Notes: generated by a model from the letters alone, not told the origin. A stretch of 64,000 nt of DNA from Dyella acidiphila (GCF_014863405.1 NZ_JACZZA010000006.1:124001-188000), one strand, 5' to 3'. Counted from the first letter of the stretch, positions 18,245-27,404 are shown. Translations and numbers: made by a program.

Positions 18245-18940
18245 TTGAACATAAGGGTAGCCGTAGCGGATGACCACCCTACCATGCTGGCGGGGATGGG
18301 CCTGTTGTTATCCAGGGCCGCAGGTATCACGGTGGTCGGCATGGTCACCGATTCCACGCAATTGGTCGATCTGCTCGGCAAATCGGCCTGCGATGTGGTC
18401 GTGACTGATTTTTCGATGCCGGGAGGGCGTTATGGCGATGGCCTGGCCCTGCTGCGTTTCCTGAAACGACGTTTTCCCCACATCAAGCTGGTGGTGTTCA
18501 CCGGTATCGAAAACAGTGAAGTCATCAAGGGCATCATGGACGTAGGTGCCAGCGGTGTAGTCAGCAAGGCGGATGATCTGGGACAAGTTGAAACCGCCAT
18601 TCGCATGGCGCAGCTGGGCGGTCGCTATCTATCTCCGTTGAAGAACAGCCAACTGGCCGCGCCGGCGCCGGCAGCACCGGGAAACACCGAGCAAGCGGTC
18701 AAGCTCAGCAAGCGCGAAGCCGAAGTGCTGCGCATGTACGCCGAGGGCTTGACCATCTCCGAGATCGGCGCCCGCGCCGGGCGCAGCAATAAAACCATCA
18801 GCGCACAGAAAGTGGCGGCGATGAAGAAGCTCGGCTTGAAGCACGATGCCGATATCTTCCGCTATGCGCAGGCCAAGGGGCTGGTGCAGGCATCGCAGAT
18901 AGCGCGCAGAAATGCCAGTCGCGATGACAGCGATGTGTGA
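18245..18940 (+). CDS. RcsB-like LuxR-type response regulator 2 (TTG start)
   Basis: Paralogue of the divergent regulator, 231 residues. Receiver pocket: Asp9-Asp10, Asp55 in VVTDFSMPGGRYGDGL, Thr86 and Lys108. After an Ala/Pro-rich linker (145-157) comes the helix-turn-helix LSKREAEVLRMYAEGLTISEIGARAGRSNKTIS. The start is read as TTG at 18245 because AAGGAG stands six bases before it and the RcsB-like N-terminus begins exactly there. The open frame upstream would overlap the divergent gene's start and has no such homology. The weak initiation codon hints at low expression. The two share about half their residues in the receiver, by eye. Confidence 0.87.
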   Translation: MNIRVAVADDHPTMLAGMGLLLSRAAGITVVGMVTDSTQLVDLLGKSACDVVVTDFSMPGGRYGDGLALLRFLKRRFPHIKLVVFTGIENSEVIKGIMDVGASGVVSKADDLGQVETAIRMAQLGGRYLSPLKNSQLAAPAPAAPGNTEQAVKLSKREAEVLRMYAEGLTISEIGARAGRSNKTISAQKVAAMKKLGLKHDADIFRYAQAKGLVQASQIARRNASRDDSDV

Positions 18941-18957
18941 ATTCGCTTACATAACAT

Positions 18958-18971
18958 CGGCACATGTGCCG
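18958..18971. repeat. 14-bp perfect palindrome after response regulator 2
   Basis: CGGCACATGTGCCG is fully self-complementary and lies 17 bases after the regulator stop, 105 bases before the next gene. It could be a protein-binding site for the following small gene or a simple hairpin. There is no T-run, so a terminator is less likely. Confidence 0.4.
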
Positions 18972-19075
18972 TGCCCAATCCGCGTATTCCGAGAATAGCT
19001 AGGAGTGGTGTCCACGGGTAGCCTTGTATTCGTTCAAGGCCGATTTTCGCGGGCCTTCCATGCACCAAGGGCCTT

Positions 19076-19417
19076 ATGGATTACCCGTACGACGATGCCG
19101 TTTCGGCGGCGCTGCTTGATTTCAGCGCGCTGCCCGAGAAGAAGCGCGATGCCTTCATCGATAGCTTCAACAAATATGACGACCGCGCTTTTGCCGTGCT
19201 GTCGCGCTTCAATGCCCTCGACCAGGCTCAGCGCGAAGCATTCCGGAAAAGCTTCAACGCCTTCATCTACGTTTCTCCGCAGCGACAGAAAGGCATTGCT
19301 GATGAGTTGATGCGGCGATGCCGGGATTCAGCGGATCCTTGCGTGCGGCAGGTTGCCGAGTCGGCCGCGGCCTACATGGCGCAGAACAAGAAAAAGGGAC
19401 GGCCACGCAAGCAGTAG
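19076..19417 (+). CDS. small protein of unknown function with basic AT-hook-like tail
   Basis: A 113-residue protein I do not recognise. It is strongly amphipathic and helical: two repeats of the pattern acidic-hydrophobic-Phe can be seen in PEKKRDAFIDSFNKYDDRAF and DQAQREAFRKSFNAF, with two Cys residues at about 82 and 89. It ends in NKKKGRPRKQ, whose KGRPRK core is the minor-groove-binding AT-hook pattern. A CAAGGG sequence five bases before the ATG supports the start. It follows the RcsB-like regulator on the same strand at 135 bases and might be its target or an architectural DNA-binding partner. That is inference only. Confidence 0.6.
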   Translation: MDYPYDDAVSAALLDFSALPEKKRDAFIDSFNKYDDRAFAVLSRFNALDQAQREAFRKSFNAFIYVSPQRQKGIADELMRRCRDSADPCVRQVAESAAAYMAQNKKKGRPRKQ

Positions 19418-19481
19418 GGTCTGTATGTATTGACGTGCGGTGGCTGCCTTGGCAGCGAAAGGGCATTTATTCGAACTTGTA

Positions 19482-20489
19482 TTACCAGCACAGGACCAGC
19501 TTTCCAACGTGCGCGCTGCTTTCCATCACGGCATGGGCACGCCCGGCATCTTCTGGCGCAAATACTTCGTGGATTACCGGCCGCAGGCGACGTTCGGCGA
19601 ACAGCGGCCATACATGCTGATGAAGCTGGCTGGCGATGGCGGCCTTGAATGCCACGGAGCGGGCGCGCAAGGTCGATCCGGTGATGTGCAGCCGGCGCCG
19701 CATCACCATGTGCGCATCGATGCGCGACTGGTTGCCGCCCAGCGTGGCGATGATGACCAGCCGTCCATCTTCGGCCAGAGCGTCGAGTTCGCGCGCCACA
19801 TAGTCGCCGGCGACCATATCCAGGATCACATCGGTGCCGCGGCCGTCGGTCCATGCTTTGGCCCGTTCGACAAAGTCTTCCGTCCTGTAGTTGATGGCGC
19901 GGGCACCGAGTGCTTCGCAGGCGCGGCATTTTTCATCGTTGCCGGCGGTGGCGAACACGGGATGGCCCAGTGCGTGCGCCAGCTGGATCGCGGTGACGCC
20001 GATGCCGCTGGAGCCGCCTTGCACCAACAGGCTTTCCGGCGTGCCATCGTCGTGCTGCCCCAGCCGGCCGCGATCGAACACATTGCTCCACACGGTGAAG
20101 TAGTTTTCCGGCAACGAAGCGGCTTCGATCAGACTCAAGCCTTCGGGTACGGGCAGACACTGCGATAGCGGCGCTACCGCGTATTCGGCATAGCCGCCGC
20201 CGGTCAGCAAGGCACAGACCTGGCCGCCACGTTGCAGGCCCAGCGGGTTCTGGCTGCTGAAATCGCCGTCTACCAGTTCGCCCGCCACCTCCAGTCCCGG
20301 CAGGTCGGAAGCGCCGGGCGGCGGTGCGTAGTTGCCCATGCGCTGGAACACGTCGGGACGATTGACGCCCGACGCGGCCACCTTGATCAACACTTCGCCC
20401 GGCCCTGGTTGCGGTATCTCGCGTTCGACCAGGCGCAACACGTCGGGACCGCCAGGATGACTGATTTCAATCGCTCGCATGCCGGTCAT
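19482..20489 (-). CDS. NAD(P)H:quinone oxidoreductase, PIG3-type zinc-free MDR protein
   Basis: Cytosolic medium-chain dehydrogenase/reductase of 335 residues, close to the human PIG3 (TP53I3) and bacterial quinone oxidoreductase group. The N-terminal GroES-like domain shows PGPGEVLIKVAASGVNRPDVFQR. The Rossmann part carries VQGGSSGIGVTAIQLAHALG near 150-170 for NADPH, then FATAGNDEKCRACEALGA. The zinc ligands of alcohol dehydrogenases are absent. Substrates of the group are small quinones. It lies 21 bases after the pirin gene on the same strand, so the pair is probably co-transcribed. The start could also be the ATG three codons in. Confidence 0.87.
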   Translation of the reverse strand: MTGMRAIEISHPGGPDVLRLVEREIPQPGPGEVLIKVAASGVNRPDVFQRMGNYAPPPGASDLPGLEVAGELVDGDFSSQNPLGLQRGGQVCALLTGGGYAEYAVAPLSQCLPVPEGLSLIEAASLPENYFTVWSNVFDRGRLGQHDDGTPESLLVQGGSSGIGVTAIQLAHALGHPVFATAGNDEKCRACEALGARAINYRTEDFVERAKAWTDGRGTDVILDMVAGDYVARELDALAEDGRLVIIATLGGNQSRIDAHMVMRRRLHITGSTLRARSVAFKAAIASQLHQHVWPLFAERRLRPVIHEVFAPEDAGRAHAVMESSAHVGKLVLCW

Positions 20490-20510
20490 GCTGGCGGTTC
20501 CCGTGTTACC

Positions 20511-21212
20511 TCAGCGTGCAGAGTCCACCAGCACCAGCTCGGCGTCTTCCAGCGCTTTCACTTCCAGCACTGTCTCGTCGCGAATGGCTGCGCCGTCGCG
20601 CGCATCCAGATGCACACCGTTGATCTCCACGCTGCCTTTGGCGGGCACCAAATAGGCGTAGCGATCTTTTTCCATCGTGTAGCGGGCGCTTTCGCCGGCC
20701 TTGAGTGTGGCGCCCAGTACGCGCGCATTCGTGCGCAGGGGCAGGGCATCGCTGTCTTCCTGAAAGCCGCTGGCCAGTGCGATAAAGCGCCCCGAGCGTT
20801 CGCCGGCGGGGAACGGCTTGGCGCCCCAGGACGGGGCACCGCCGCGCGCGTCGGGAATGATCCAGATCTGGAAGATGCGCGTGTTGCCCGCTTCGAGGTT
20901 GTATTCGCTATGCGTGATGCCGCTGCCTGCGCTCATCACCTGTACGTCGCCCGCTTCGGTACGTCCCTGGTTGCCAAGGCTGTCGCGATGCGTGATGGCG
21001 CCTTCGCGCACATAGGTGATGATTTCCATATCCGCGTGCGGATGCGGCGGGAAACCGGTCTGGGCGGCGATGGTGTCGTCGTTCCACACGCGCAGCGCGC
21101 CCCAGCCCATGCGCCCGCTGTCGTTGTAGCCGGCAAAGGAAAAGTGATGCTTGGCCTTGAGCCAGCCGTGGTCGGCTCCACCCAAGCTGTCGAAAGCACG
21201 CCGTTCGATCAT
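20511..21212 (-). CDS. pirin-family protein (YhhW-like)
   Basis: A bicupin of 233 residues. The N-terminal cupin has the metal-site motif FPPHPHADMEIITYVREG (His residues near 56 and 58) with further ligand candidates in GDVQVMSAGSGITHSEYN near 90-105. YhhW-type pirins oxidise quercetin, others act as redox-sensing cofactors; which applies here cannot be seen. The C-terminal cupin is shorter and lacks obvious ligands. Upstream of the quinone oxidoreductase gene by 21 bases, suggesting a small redox operon handling quinones or flavonoids. Confidence 0.88.
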   Translation of the reverse strand: MIERRAFDSLGGADHGWLKAKHHFSFAGYNDSGRMGWGALRVWNDDTIAAQTGFPPHPHADMEIITYVREGAITHRDSLGNQGRTEAGDVQVMSAGSGITHSEYNLEAGNTRIFQIWIIPDARGGAPSWGAKPFPAGERSGRFIALASGFQEDSDALPLRTNARVLGATLKAGESARYTMEKDRYAYLVPAKGSVEINGVHLDARDGAAIRDETVLEVKALEDAELVLVDSAR

Positions 21213-21315
21213 GGAAGCACCTGATGGGAAGTTCGGATGGCGCCCAAGATAAGACCGCTGCCTGGGTTAGAGAACTGTCATCAGAGAAACAGTGTGTCCC
21301 TGAGGTTCGCTCGCT

Positions 21316-22770
21316 TCAGTGGTCGCCGACGCGGCGCTGGTGCCCGCTCATCTCATGCCCCGCATCGTGCGCAAAGGCACGGTGCCAGCGGGTGGAGCTA
21401 AGCGAAATCAGCGTAACGATCAGGAAGGCTGCCGAGAAATTGAGCCGGCTGGGCTCGCTGTTGTGGCTTGCCGCCATGGCGACTTTGAGGATCAAGGCCC
21501 CGCAGCACACGCCTATCGACAGCATCAGCTGCTGCAAGGTGGAATAGAAGCTGTTGGCCGCGCTCATCCGATCGGTCGGCACCGCCTCGTAGGCAATCGT
21601 GTTGTAGGCGGTGAACTGGATCGACATCACGATGCCGCACGCCATCAGCAGTCCGAACATCAGCCAGAACGGCCAGTCCGCCTGGAAAAATGCGCATACC
21701 GCATAGCTCAGGCTGGCCAGCACGCCGTTGTAGACCATGACTCGACGAAAGCCGATCCAGCGCAGCAGGCGCGTGGTAAGCGCGCGGGCCAGCAACGCGC
21801 CAAGCGAGATCGCCAGAATGAGCTGTCCGCTATGCAGGGCTGAAAAGCCCAGGCCGATCTGCAGCAGCAGCGGCAGCAGGAACGGCTGCGCCCCCTGGGT
21901 GATGCGCATCAGCGCTCCGGAGATCACCGACAGGCGAAACGAGTCGATGCGCAGCAGGGTCAGGTCCACCGCCGGATGGGTGCGTCGTTTGGCATGCCTG
22001 ACGTAAGCCAGGCATGCCGCCGCGCCCACCGCCACCAGCAGGAAGGCGTTACGCAGATCGGTGTTTTCGCCAAAGCTTTCCAGCCCGAACAACAGGCAGC
22101 CCAGGCCGATACTGCATAACGCAAAACCCAGCCAGTCGAACGGCGCGGGCTTGCACGAACTCGGGATGACGGGAACATACCTGCGTACCAGCCAGTACCC
22201 GATCACGCCGATCGGCAAGTTGATATAGAAGATCCAGCGCCAGTCGAGGTATTGCACGATAAAACCGCCCAGGGGCGGCCCGGCCATGGTGCCCAGCACG
22301 GCTGGGATCAGGGTCCACATCATGGACGACACCAGGTGGCGGCGTTCCACCGTGCGCAAGATGATCAGGCGTCCCACCGGCCCCATCATGGCGCCGCCGG
22401 TGCCTTGCAACAGCCGTGCGGCGACCATCGCCGGCAGGCTGTGGGTGAGCGAGCACAGGATCGAGCCGATGATGAACACCACCATCGAACTGTTGAACAC
22501 GCGTTTGGTGCCGAAGCGATCGGAGATGGTGCCGCTGACCGGAATCAGGATCGCCAGCGCGAGCAGGTAGCTGGTCACCGCCACGCTCATCGCCGGTGCG
22601 GTGACGCCGAAATCGCGGGCCATGGTCGGCAGCGCGGTGGCCAGCACGGTGCCGTCCATCTGTTCGAGGAAGATGGCGCAACCGACGATCAGGGAAATAG
22701 TGCGGTAATCGGGCGCCGCCGGTTGGGATGCCACCGGAGCGTCCACCTTTTCCTCGATCGGCACAGACAC
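21316..22770 (-). CDS. DHA2-family (EmrB/QacA-like) MFS exporter, copy 2
   Basis: A 484-residue multidrug exporter of the major facilitator superfamily, paralogous to the protein at 12473-13927 with equal length. Seen: VGCAIFLEQMDGTVLATALP in helix 1, SDRFGTKRVFNSSMVV in the second loop, ARLLQGTGGAMMGPVGRLII in helix 4 and LGTMAGPPLGGFIVQYLDWR in helix 5 (antiporter motif C). It probably expels small organic compounds using the proton gradient. The gene lies upstream of pirin and quinone oxidoreductase on the same strand (103-bp gap), so coordinated response to aromatic compounds is possible but unproven. Confidence 0.87.
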   Translation of the reverse strand: MSVPIEEKVDAPVASQPAAPDYRTISLIVGCAIFLEQMDGTVLATALPTMARDFGVTAPAMSVAVTSYLLALAILIPVSGTISDRFGTKRVFNSSMVVFIIGSILCSLTHSLPAMVAARLLQGTGGAMMGPVGRLIILRTVERRHLVSSMMWTLIPAVLGTMAGPPLGGFIVQYLDWRWIFYINLPIGVIGYWLVRRYVPVIPSSCKPAPFDWLGFALCSIGLGCLLFGLESFGENTDLRNAFLLVAVGAAACLAYVRHAKRRTHPAVDLTLLRIDSFRLSVISGALMRITQGAQPFLLPLLLQIGLGFSALHSGQLILAISLGALLARALTTRLLRWIGFRRVMVYNGVLASLSYAVCAFFQADWPFWLMFGLLMACGIVMSIQFTAYNTIAYEAVPTDRMSAANSFYSTLQQLMLSIGVCCGALILKVAMAASHNSEPSRLNFSAAFLIVTLISLSSTRWHRAFAHDAGHEMSGHQRRVGDH

Positions 22771-22971
22771 GAAAGTTTCCTGGGCGAGCGCAACTTCGCC
22801 TGCGTCAGGGCCGACGCCAGGATCAACGAGAACGCTCGAAACGGCGATGCACCAGGGTTGTGCGTCGCAGCAACGTTATTATTCGCCTGTTAGAAAGTTG
22901 TTACAAGGGCGAGTCGTCACGTTTGTTCCCGTTGATTCATGCGTAGCGATTCCGGCGATGAACGCTGCACG

Positions 22972-23003
22972 AAAAACGGCGCCTGCTGGCAGGCGCCGTT
23001 TTT
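22972..23003. terminator. strong bidirectional terminator after fadA
   Basis: AAAAACGGCGCCTG pairs perfectly with CAGGCGCCGTTTTT around the loop CTGG. A-tract and T-tract flank the stem, so it can end the minus-strand fatty-acid operon (fadA stop at 23027) and stop plus-strand read-through. Confidence 0.9.
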
Positions 23004-23026
23004 CACGCGGAACAATGACGCGGAAC

Positions 23027-24232
23027 TTAGAGCGCTTCGAAAATACCTGCCGCGCCCATGCCGGTGCCGATGCACATGGTCACCATGCCGTACTTCTGCT
23101 TGCGGCGGCGCAGGCCGTGCAGCAGGGTGGCGACGCGAACCGCGCCGGTGGCGCCCAGCGGATGGCCAAGCGCGATGGCGCCGCCCAGCGGATTCACCTT
23201 GGACGGATCCAGGCCCAGATCGCCGATCACCGCCAGCGCCTGCGCGGCGAAGGCTTCGTTGAGTTCGATCCAGTCCAGTTGATCTTGGGTGATGCCGGTC
23301 TGCTTGAGCACCTTCGGAATCGCTTCCTTGGGGCCGATGCCCATGATGTCCGGACGCACTCCGGCCACCGAATAGCCGACGAAACGCGCCAGCGGCGTGA
23401 GACCGTAATCCTTGATCGCTTGCTCGCTGGCCAGCAGCACGGCGCCGGCGCCGTCGGAGGTCTGCGAAGAGTTGCCGGCGGTGACGCTGCCGCCGAACTG
23501 GCCGTTGCGGAACACCGTCTTGAGCTTGCCCAGTACGTCGGGCGTGCTGCCGGCGCGCGGGCCTTCGTCGGTATCGATCAGGCGGCTGTCGGTCTTGATG
23601 CCGCGCGAGGCGAGGTCGGGGTAATGGTCGTCGAGCTTGAACGGGCTGATTTCATCCTTGAATTCGCCGGCCTTGATCGCGGCGAGGGCGCGCTCGTGGC
23701 TTTGCGCGGCAAAGGCATCCTGTGCTTCGCGCGACACCTTCCACTGCTTGGCCACGTTCTCGGCGGTAATGCCCATGCCGTAGGCGATGCCGATGTGTTC
23801 GTTGTCGAAGATGGCCGGGTTCATGGCCACCTTGTGGCCCATCATCGGCACCATGCTCATGCTCTCGGTGCCGCCGGCCAGCATCAGGTCGGCCTCGCCC
23901 AGGCGGATGCGGTCGGCCGCCATCGCCACGGCCTGCAGGCCGGAGGAGCAGAAGCGGTTGATGGTCACGCCCGGCACGGTGTCGGGCAGGCCGGCCAGCA
24001 GCACGCCGATGCGCGCCACGTTCATGCCTTGCTCGGCCTCGGGCATGGCGCAGCCGATGATGGCGTCGCCGATGCGGTGCGGGTCGATGCCCGGCGCCTG
24101 CGCCATCACGGCGCGGATCACGTGGGCGAGCAGGTCGTCCGGACGGGTATTGCGGAATACGCCGCGCGGCGCTTTGCCCACCGGGGTGCGGGTGGCGGCG
24201 ACGATGTAGGCGTCTTGCACTTGCTTGGTCAT
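23027..24232 (-). CDS. fadA: acetyl-CoA acyltransferase (3-ketoacyl-CoA thiolase)
   Basis: Last enzyme of the beta-oxidation cycle: cleaves 3-ketoacyl-CoA with CoA to acetyl-CoA and a shortened acyl-CoA. The 401 residues match thiolases. Nucleophile Cys95 lies in TINRFCSSGLQAVAMA, with the later His in GGAIALGHPLGATGA and the second Cys in MCIGTGMGAAGIFE at the C-terminus. It follows the dehydrogenase/hydratase gene by 78 bases in the psrA-fadN-fadA order on the minus strand and is closed by a strong terminator. Biosynthetic thiolase (PhaA-like) is an alternative, but the neighbour favours degradation. Confidence 0.93.
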   Translation of the reverse strand: MTKQVQDAYIVAATRTPVGKAPRGVFRNTRPDDLLAHVIRAVMAQAPGIDPHRIGDAIIGCAMPEAEQGMNVARIGVLLAGLPDTVPGVTINRFCSSGLQAVAMAADRIRLGEADLMLAGGTESMSMVPMMGHKVAMNPAIFDNEHIGIAYGMGITAENVAKQWKVSREAQDAFAAQSHERALAAIKAGEFKDEISPFKLDDHYPDLASRGIKTDSRLIDTDEGPRAGSTPDVLGKLKTVFRNGQFGGSVTAGNSSQTSDGAGAVLLASEQAIKDYGLTPLARFVGYSVAGVRPDIMGIGPKEAIPKVLKQTGITQDQLDWIELNEAFAAQALAVIGDLGLDPSKVNPLGGAIALGHPLGATGAVRVATLLHGLRRRKQKYGMVTMCIGTGMGAAGIFEAL

Positions 24233-24310
24233 GGTCTTGGCTCCGTGGCGTCGCGCGATGCGCAGCGACGCCGCTTGATGTTGGTTAGGTCAGTGGCCGG
24301 CTGGCGGGCA

Positions 24311-26698
24311 TCAATTGCGCAGCGGCTTGCCGGTGGTCATCGTGTGCGCGATGCGTGCCTGGGTCTTTTCGGTCTGCGCCAGCTCCACGAAATGCTTGCG
24401 CTCCAGTTCCAGCAGCCACTCTTCGTCGACCAGCGAACCGCGCTCGATCGCGCCGCCGCACAGCGTGTCGGCGATGCGCGTGGCGATCGCCACATCGTGC
24501 TCGGAGGCGAAATAGCCGGCCTGCAGATTGGCCAGGGAGGCCTTGAACGTGGCCGTGCCCACATCGCCGGCGACCGGCACATTGCGGTTGTACAGCGGCG
24601 GGCGATAACCGCTATCGGCCAGCGACAGCGCCACCTTCTTGGCCACGTAAAGCAGTTCGTACGGGTTGAACACCACCACGTCGCTGTCGCGCAGCAGGCC
24701 CAGTTGCTTGGCGTCCAGCGCGCTGGCGGAAACCTTGGCCATCGCCACCGTCTCGAACACCTTCTTCAACGCCTCGAACGGATCGGCCGGATTGGCCTGC
24801 GCCGCGCGCACCGCCAACTCATGCAGGCCGCCGCCGGCCGGCAGCAGGCCCACACCGGCCTCGACCAGGCCGATATAGCTTTCCAGCGCGGCCACCGTGC
24901 GGGCCGAATGCATCTGGAATTCGCAGCCGCCGCCCAGCGCGAGACCGCGCACCGCCGACACCACCGGCACCAGCGCATGCTTGATGCGCATGCTGGTGCG
25001 CTGGAAGTTGGCGACCATGGCGCGGAAGTCGTCGAACTTGCCCGCCTGCAGCAGGCCCAGCGCGCCCTTCAAATCGGCGCCGGCGGAGAACGGTTCGCCG
25101 GTCTGCCAGATCACCACCGCCTTGAGTTGCTCCTCGGCCACGCCGATGGCGTGCTGGATGCCGTCGAGCACCTGGTCGTTGACCGTATGCATCTTGGTCT
25201 TGAACGAGATGATGCCGACGCCGTCATCGCCCAGCGTCCACAGGCGGATGCCATCGTTTTCCCATACCGTGCTGCCCTGGTCGAACTTCTCGCCCAGGAT
25301 CGGATCGGGGAACAGCTGGCGCTGGTAGACCGGGTGCTGCGAGCGCGGCTTGTCGGTCTTGTCGGCGGCGGAGTAGGAGCCGCTCTTGCCATGCACGCCG
25401 TTGCGGCCGTCGGTAACCCACGCCGGCAGCGGCGCCTTGCTCATGGCCTTGCCGGCGGCGATGTCTTCGGCGATCCAGCCGGCCACCTGCTGCCAGCCGG
25501 CAGCCTGCCAGGTCTCGAACGGGCCGAGCTTCCAGCCGTAGCCCCAGCGGATGGCGAAGTCGACGTCGCGGGCGGTGTCGGCGATATCGGCCAGGTGATA
25601 GGCGGTGTAATGGAACAGGTCACGGAAGGTGGCCCACAGGAACTGCGCCTGCGGATCGCTGGAGGCGCGCAGCTTGCCGAACTTCTCGGCCGGGTCCTTG
25701 ATGGCGAGAATCGCGGACACCTCATCGGAGGCCTTCTGCTCGGACGGGCGGTAGTCGCGCTTGGCCACGTCCAGCACCACGATGTCCTTGCCGGCCTTGC
25801 GATAGAAGCCGGCGCCGGTCTTCTGGCCCAGTGCGCCCTGTTCGATCAGGCCGCTCAGCCACGCCGGCGCCTTGAAGTATGCGTGCCAGGGATCGTCGGC
25901 CAGGGTGTCGGCCATGGTCTTGATCACGTGCGCCATGGTGTCCAGGCCCACCACGTCGGCGGTGCGGTAGGTGGCGCTCTTGGGGCGGCCCACGGCCGGG
26001 CCGGTCAGGGCGTCGACGGTATCGAAGCCGAGCTTGAACTGCTCGGTGTGATGCATGGTGGCCAGCATCGAGAACACGCCGATGCGGTTGCCGATGAAGT
26101 TCGGGGTGTCCTTGGCATAGACCACGCCCTTGCCGACCGTGGTGGTCAGAAAGGCTTCCAGGCCTTCAAGCACGCCCGGATCGGTCAGCTTGGTCGGAAT
26201 CAGCTCGACCAGGTGCATATAGCGCGGCGGATTGAAGAAATGCACGCCGGTGAAGCGGTGGCGCAGCTGTTCGGGCAGGGCTTCGGCCAGGCCGTTGATC
26301 GACAGGCCCGAGGTATTGCTGGCCAGCACGGCGGTCTTGGACACATGCGGCGCGATCTTCTTGTACAGATCCAGCTTCCAGTCCATGCGTTCGGCGATCG
26401 CCTCGATCACCAGGTCCACGTCCTGCAGGTGCTGCAGATCGTCGTCGTAGTTGGCCGGGATGATGGCGGCGGCGCGGCTGCTGTCGGCCAGCGGGGCCGG
26501 CGACAGCTTCTTCAGGTTCTCGATCGCCTTCAGGGCAATGCCGCTCTTGGGGCCTTCCTTCGCCGGCAGGTCGAACAGCACGGTCTCGACGTTTGCGTTG
26601 GTCAGGTGCGCGGCGATCTGCGCGCCCATGACGCCGGCGCCCAGCACCGCGGCTTTGCGGATGCGTAGCGCTGGCTTCGATGAAGATGGAGCGGTCAT
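24311..26698 (-). CDS. fadN: 3-hydroxyacyl-CoA dehydrogenase/enoyl-CoA hydratase, FadN-type domain order
   Basis: Bifunctional beta-oxidation enzyme of 795 residues: hydrates trans-2-enoyl-CoA and oxidises 3-hydroxyacyl-CoA with NAD. The NAD-binding dehydrogenase part comes first (AAVLGAGVMGAQIAAHL at 14-30, then ASNTSGLSINGLAE and HFFNPPRYMHLVELI). The hydratase part comes last (VIWQTGEPFSAGADLKGALG and GLALGGGCEFQMHSARTV around 610-650). This order is opposite to E. coli FadB and matches Bacillus FadN, also about 790 residues. The start at 26698 is preferred, with GGAGAAG just upstream. The second gene of the psrA operon. Confidence 0.9.
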   Translation of the reverse strand: MTAPSSSKPALRIRKAAVLGAGVMGAQIAAHLTNANVETVLFDLPAKEGPKSGIALKAIENLKKLSPAPLADSSRAAAIIPANYDDDLQHLQDVDLVIEAIAERMDWKLDLYKKIAPHVSKTAVLASNTSGLSINGLAEALPEQLRHRFTGVHFFNPPRYMHLVELIPTKLTDPGVLEGLEAFLTTTVGKGVVYAKDTPNFIGNRIGVFSMLATMHHTEQFKLGFDTVDALTGPAVGRPKSATYRTADVVGLDTMAHVIKTMADTLADDPWHAYFKAPAWLSGLIEQGALGQKTGAGFYRKAGKDIVVLDVAKRDYRPSEQKASDEVSAILAIKDPAEKFGKLRASSDPQAQFLWATFRDLFHYTAYHLADIADTARDVDFAIRWGYGWKLGPFETWQAAGWQQVAGWIAEDIAAGKAMSKAPLPAWVTDGRNGVHGKSGSYSAADKTDKPRSQHPVYQRQLFPDPILGEKFDQGSTVWENDGIRLWTLGDDGVGIISFKTKMHTVNDQVLDGIQHAIGVAEEQLKAVVIWQTGEPFSAGADLKGALGLLQAGKFDDFRAMVANFQRTSMRIKHALVPVVSAVRGLALGGGCEFQMHSARTVAALESYIGLVEAGVGLLPAGGGLHELAVRAAQANPADPFEALKKVFETVAMAKVSASALDAKQLGLLRDSDVVVFNPYELLYVAKKVALSLADSGYRPPLYNRNVPVAGDVGTATFKASLANLQAGYFASEHDVAIATRIADTLCGGAIERGSLVDEEWLLELERKHFVELAQTEKTQARIAHTMTTGKPLRN

Positions 26699-26777
26699 TG
26701 GCTTCTCCGTGGGTACGAATGCAAACAGGGGGGGAACAAAAGATGAGGGGCGGCCATGGCCGCCCCATGACAGGAAA

Positions 26778-27404
26778 TCAGGGTGCGCGCAGGCCGGCGG
26801 CGGAAAAGCGGACCAGATGGGCAATGGTCTGCTCGCGATGGATGGTCTCGCTGACGTCGCTCTTGCGCTGGATGATGCCGAAGCCGGACATGGCGTGGGT
26901 GAGGGCGCCGGTGACCAGGTCGATCCGCCAGTACAGCTCCTCTTTGCTGAGCTGGGGCAGCAGGCGGGCGAATTCGGCGGTGAACTGGCGCATCACATGG
27001 CCGTAATTGTCCGAAAGGAACTTGCGCAGGCTGTCGTCATGCTCGGCGAAGGCGCGGGCCAGCACCCGCATGAACAGGCCGGCGCCGCCTTCGTGGGAGA
27101 GCTCCAGGGCGGGGCGGATAAAGGCGTCCAGCACGGCTTCCAGGTCCGTCTCGGCCTGTCCGGACGCCTGCTTCAGCGCGGCCAGCCGGCGCGCGTTGAG
27201 CTGGTCCAGGCGGCGCTTGAATACCTCTTCGACCAGGTTGTCCTTGGAGCCGAAGTGGTAGTTCACCGCGGCCAGGTTCACCCCGGCGGCGGCGGTCAGC
27301 TGGCGCAGCGAGGCACCTTCGAAACCGCGCTGGGCGAACAGTGCCTCGGCGGCGGTGAGGATGCGTTCCTTGGTGGATGCGGAGCTGTTCACGGTATCGC
27401 CCAT
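26778..27404 (-). CDS. psrA: TetR-family fatty-acid regulator, PsrA-like
   Basis: A 208-residue TetR-family repressor. The N-terminal helix-turn-helix [20 protein letters not shown], then [19 protein letters not shown], matches Pseudomonas PsrA closely. The resemblance continues through the ligand domain ([45 protein letters not shown]), where ordinary TetR proteins diverge. PsrA binds long-chain fatty acids and represses beta-oxidation genes. Here it heads the fadN-fadA operon, and two CAAAC-N4-GTTTG-type boxes precede it, so it probably represses itself and both enzymes until fatty acids arrive. By eye the family subgroup is strong, not proven. Confidence 0.85.
   Translation of the reverse strand: MGDTVNSSASTKERILTAAEALFAQRGFEGASLRQLTAAAGVNLAAVNYHFGSKDNLVEEVFKRRLDQLNARRLAALKQASGQAETDLEAVLDAFIRPALELSHEGGAGLFMRVLARAFAEHDDSLRKFLSDNYGHVMRQFTAEFARLLPQLSKEELYWRIDLVTGALTHAMSGFGIIQRKSDVSETIHREQTIAHLVRFSAAGLRAP

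Noticed and set aside
22847-26668. Plus-strand open frame of 1273 codons, the longest in the window
   Set aside because: It lies opposite the thiolase and FadN-type genes, is rich in His, Gln, Arg and Gly with no family pattern, and exists because GC-rich codons on the other strand exclude stops.
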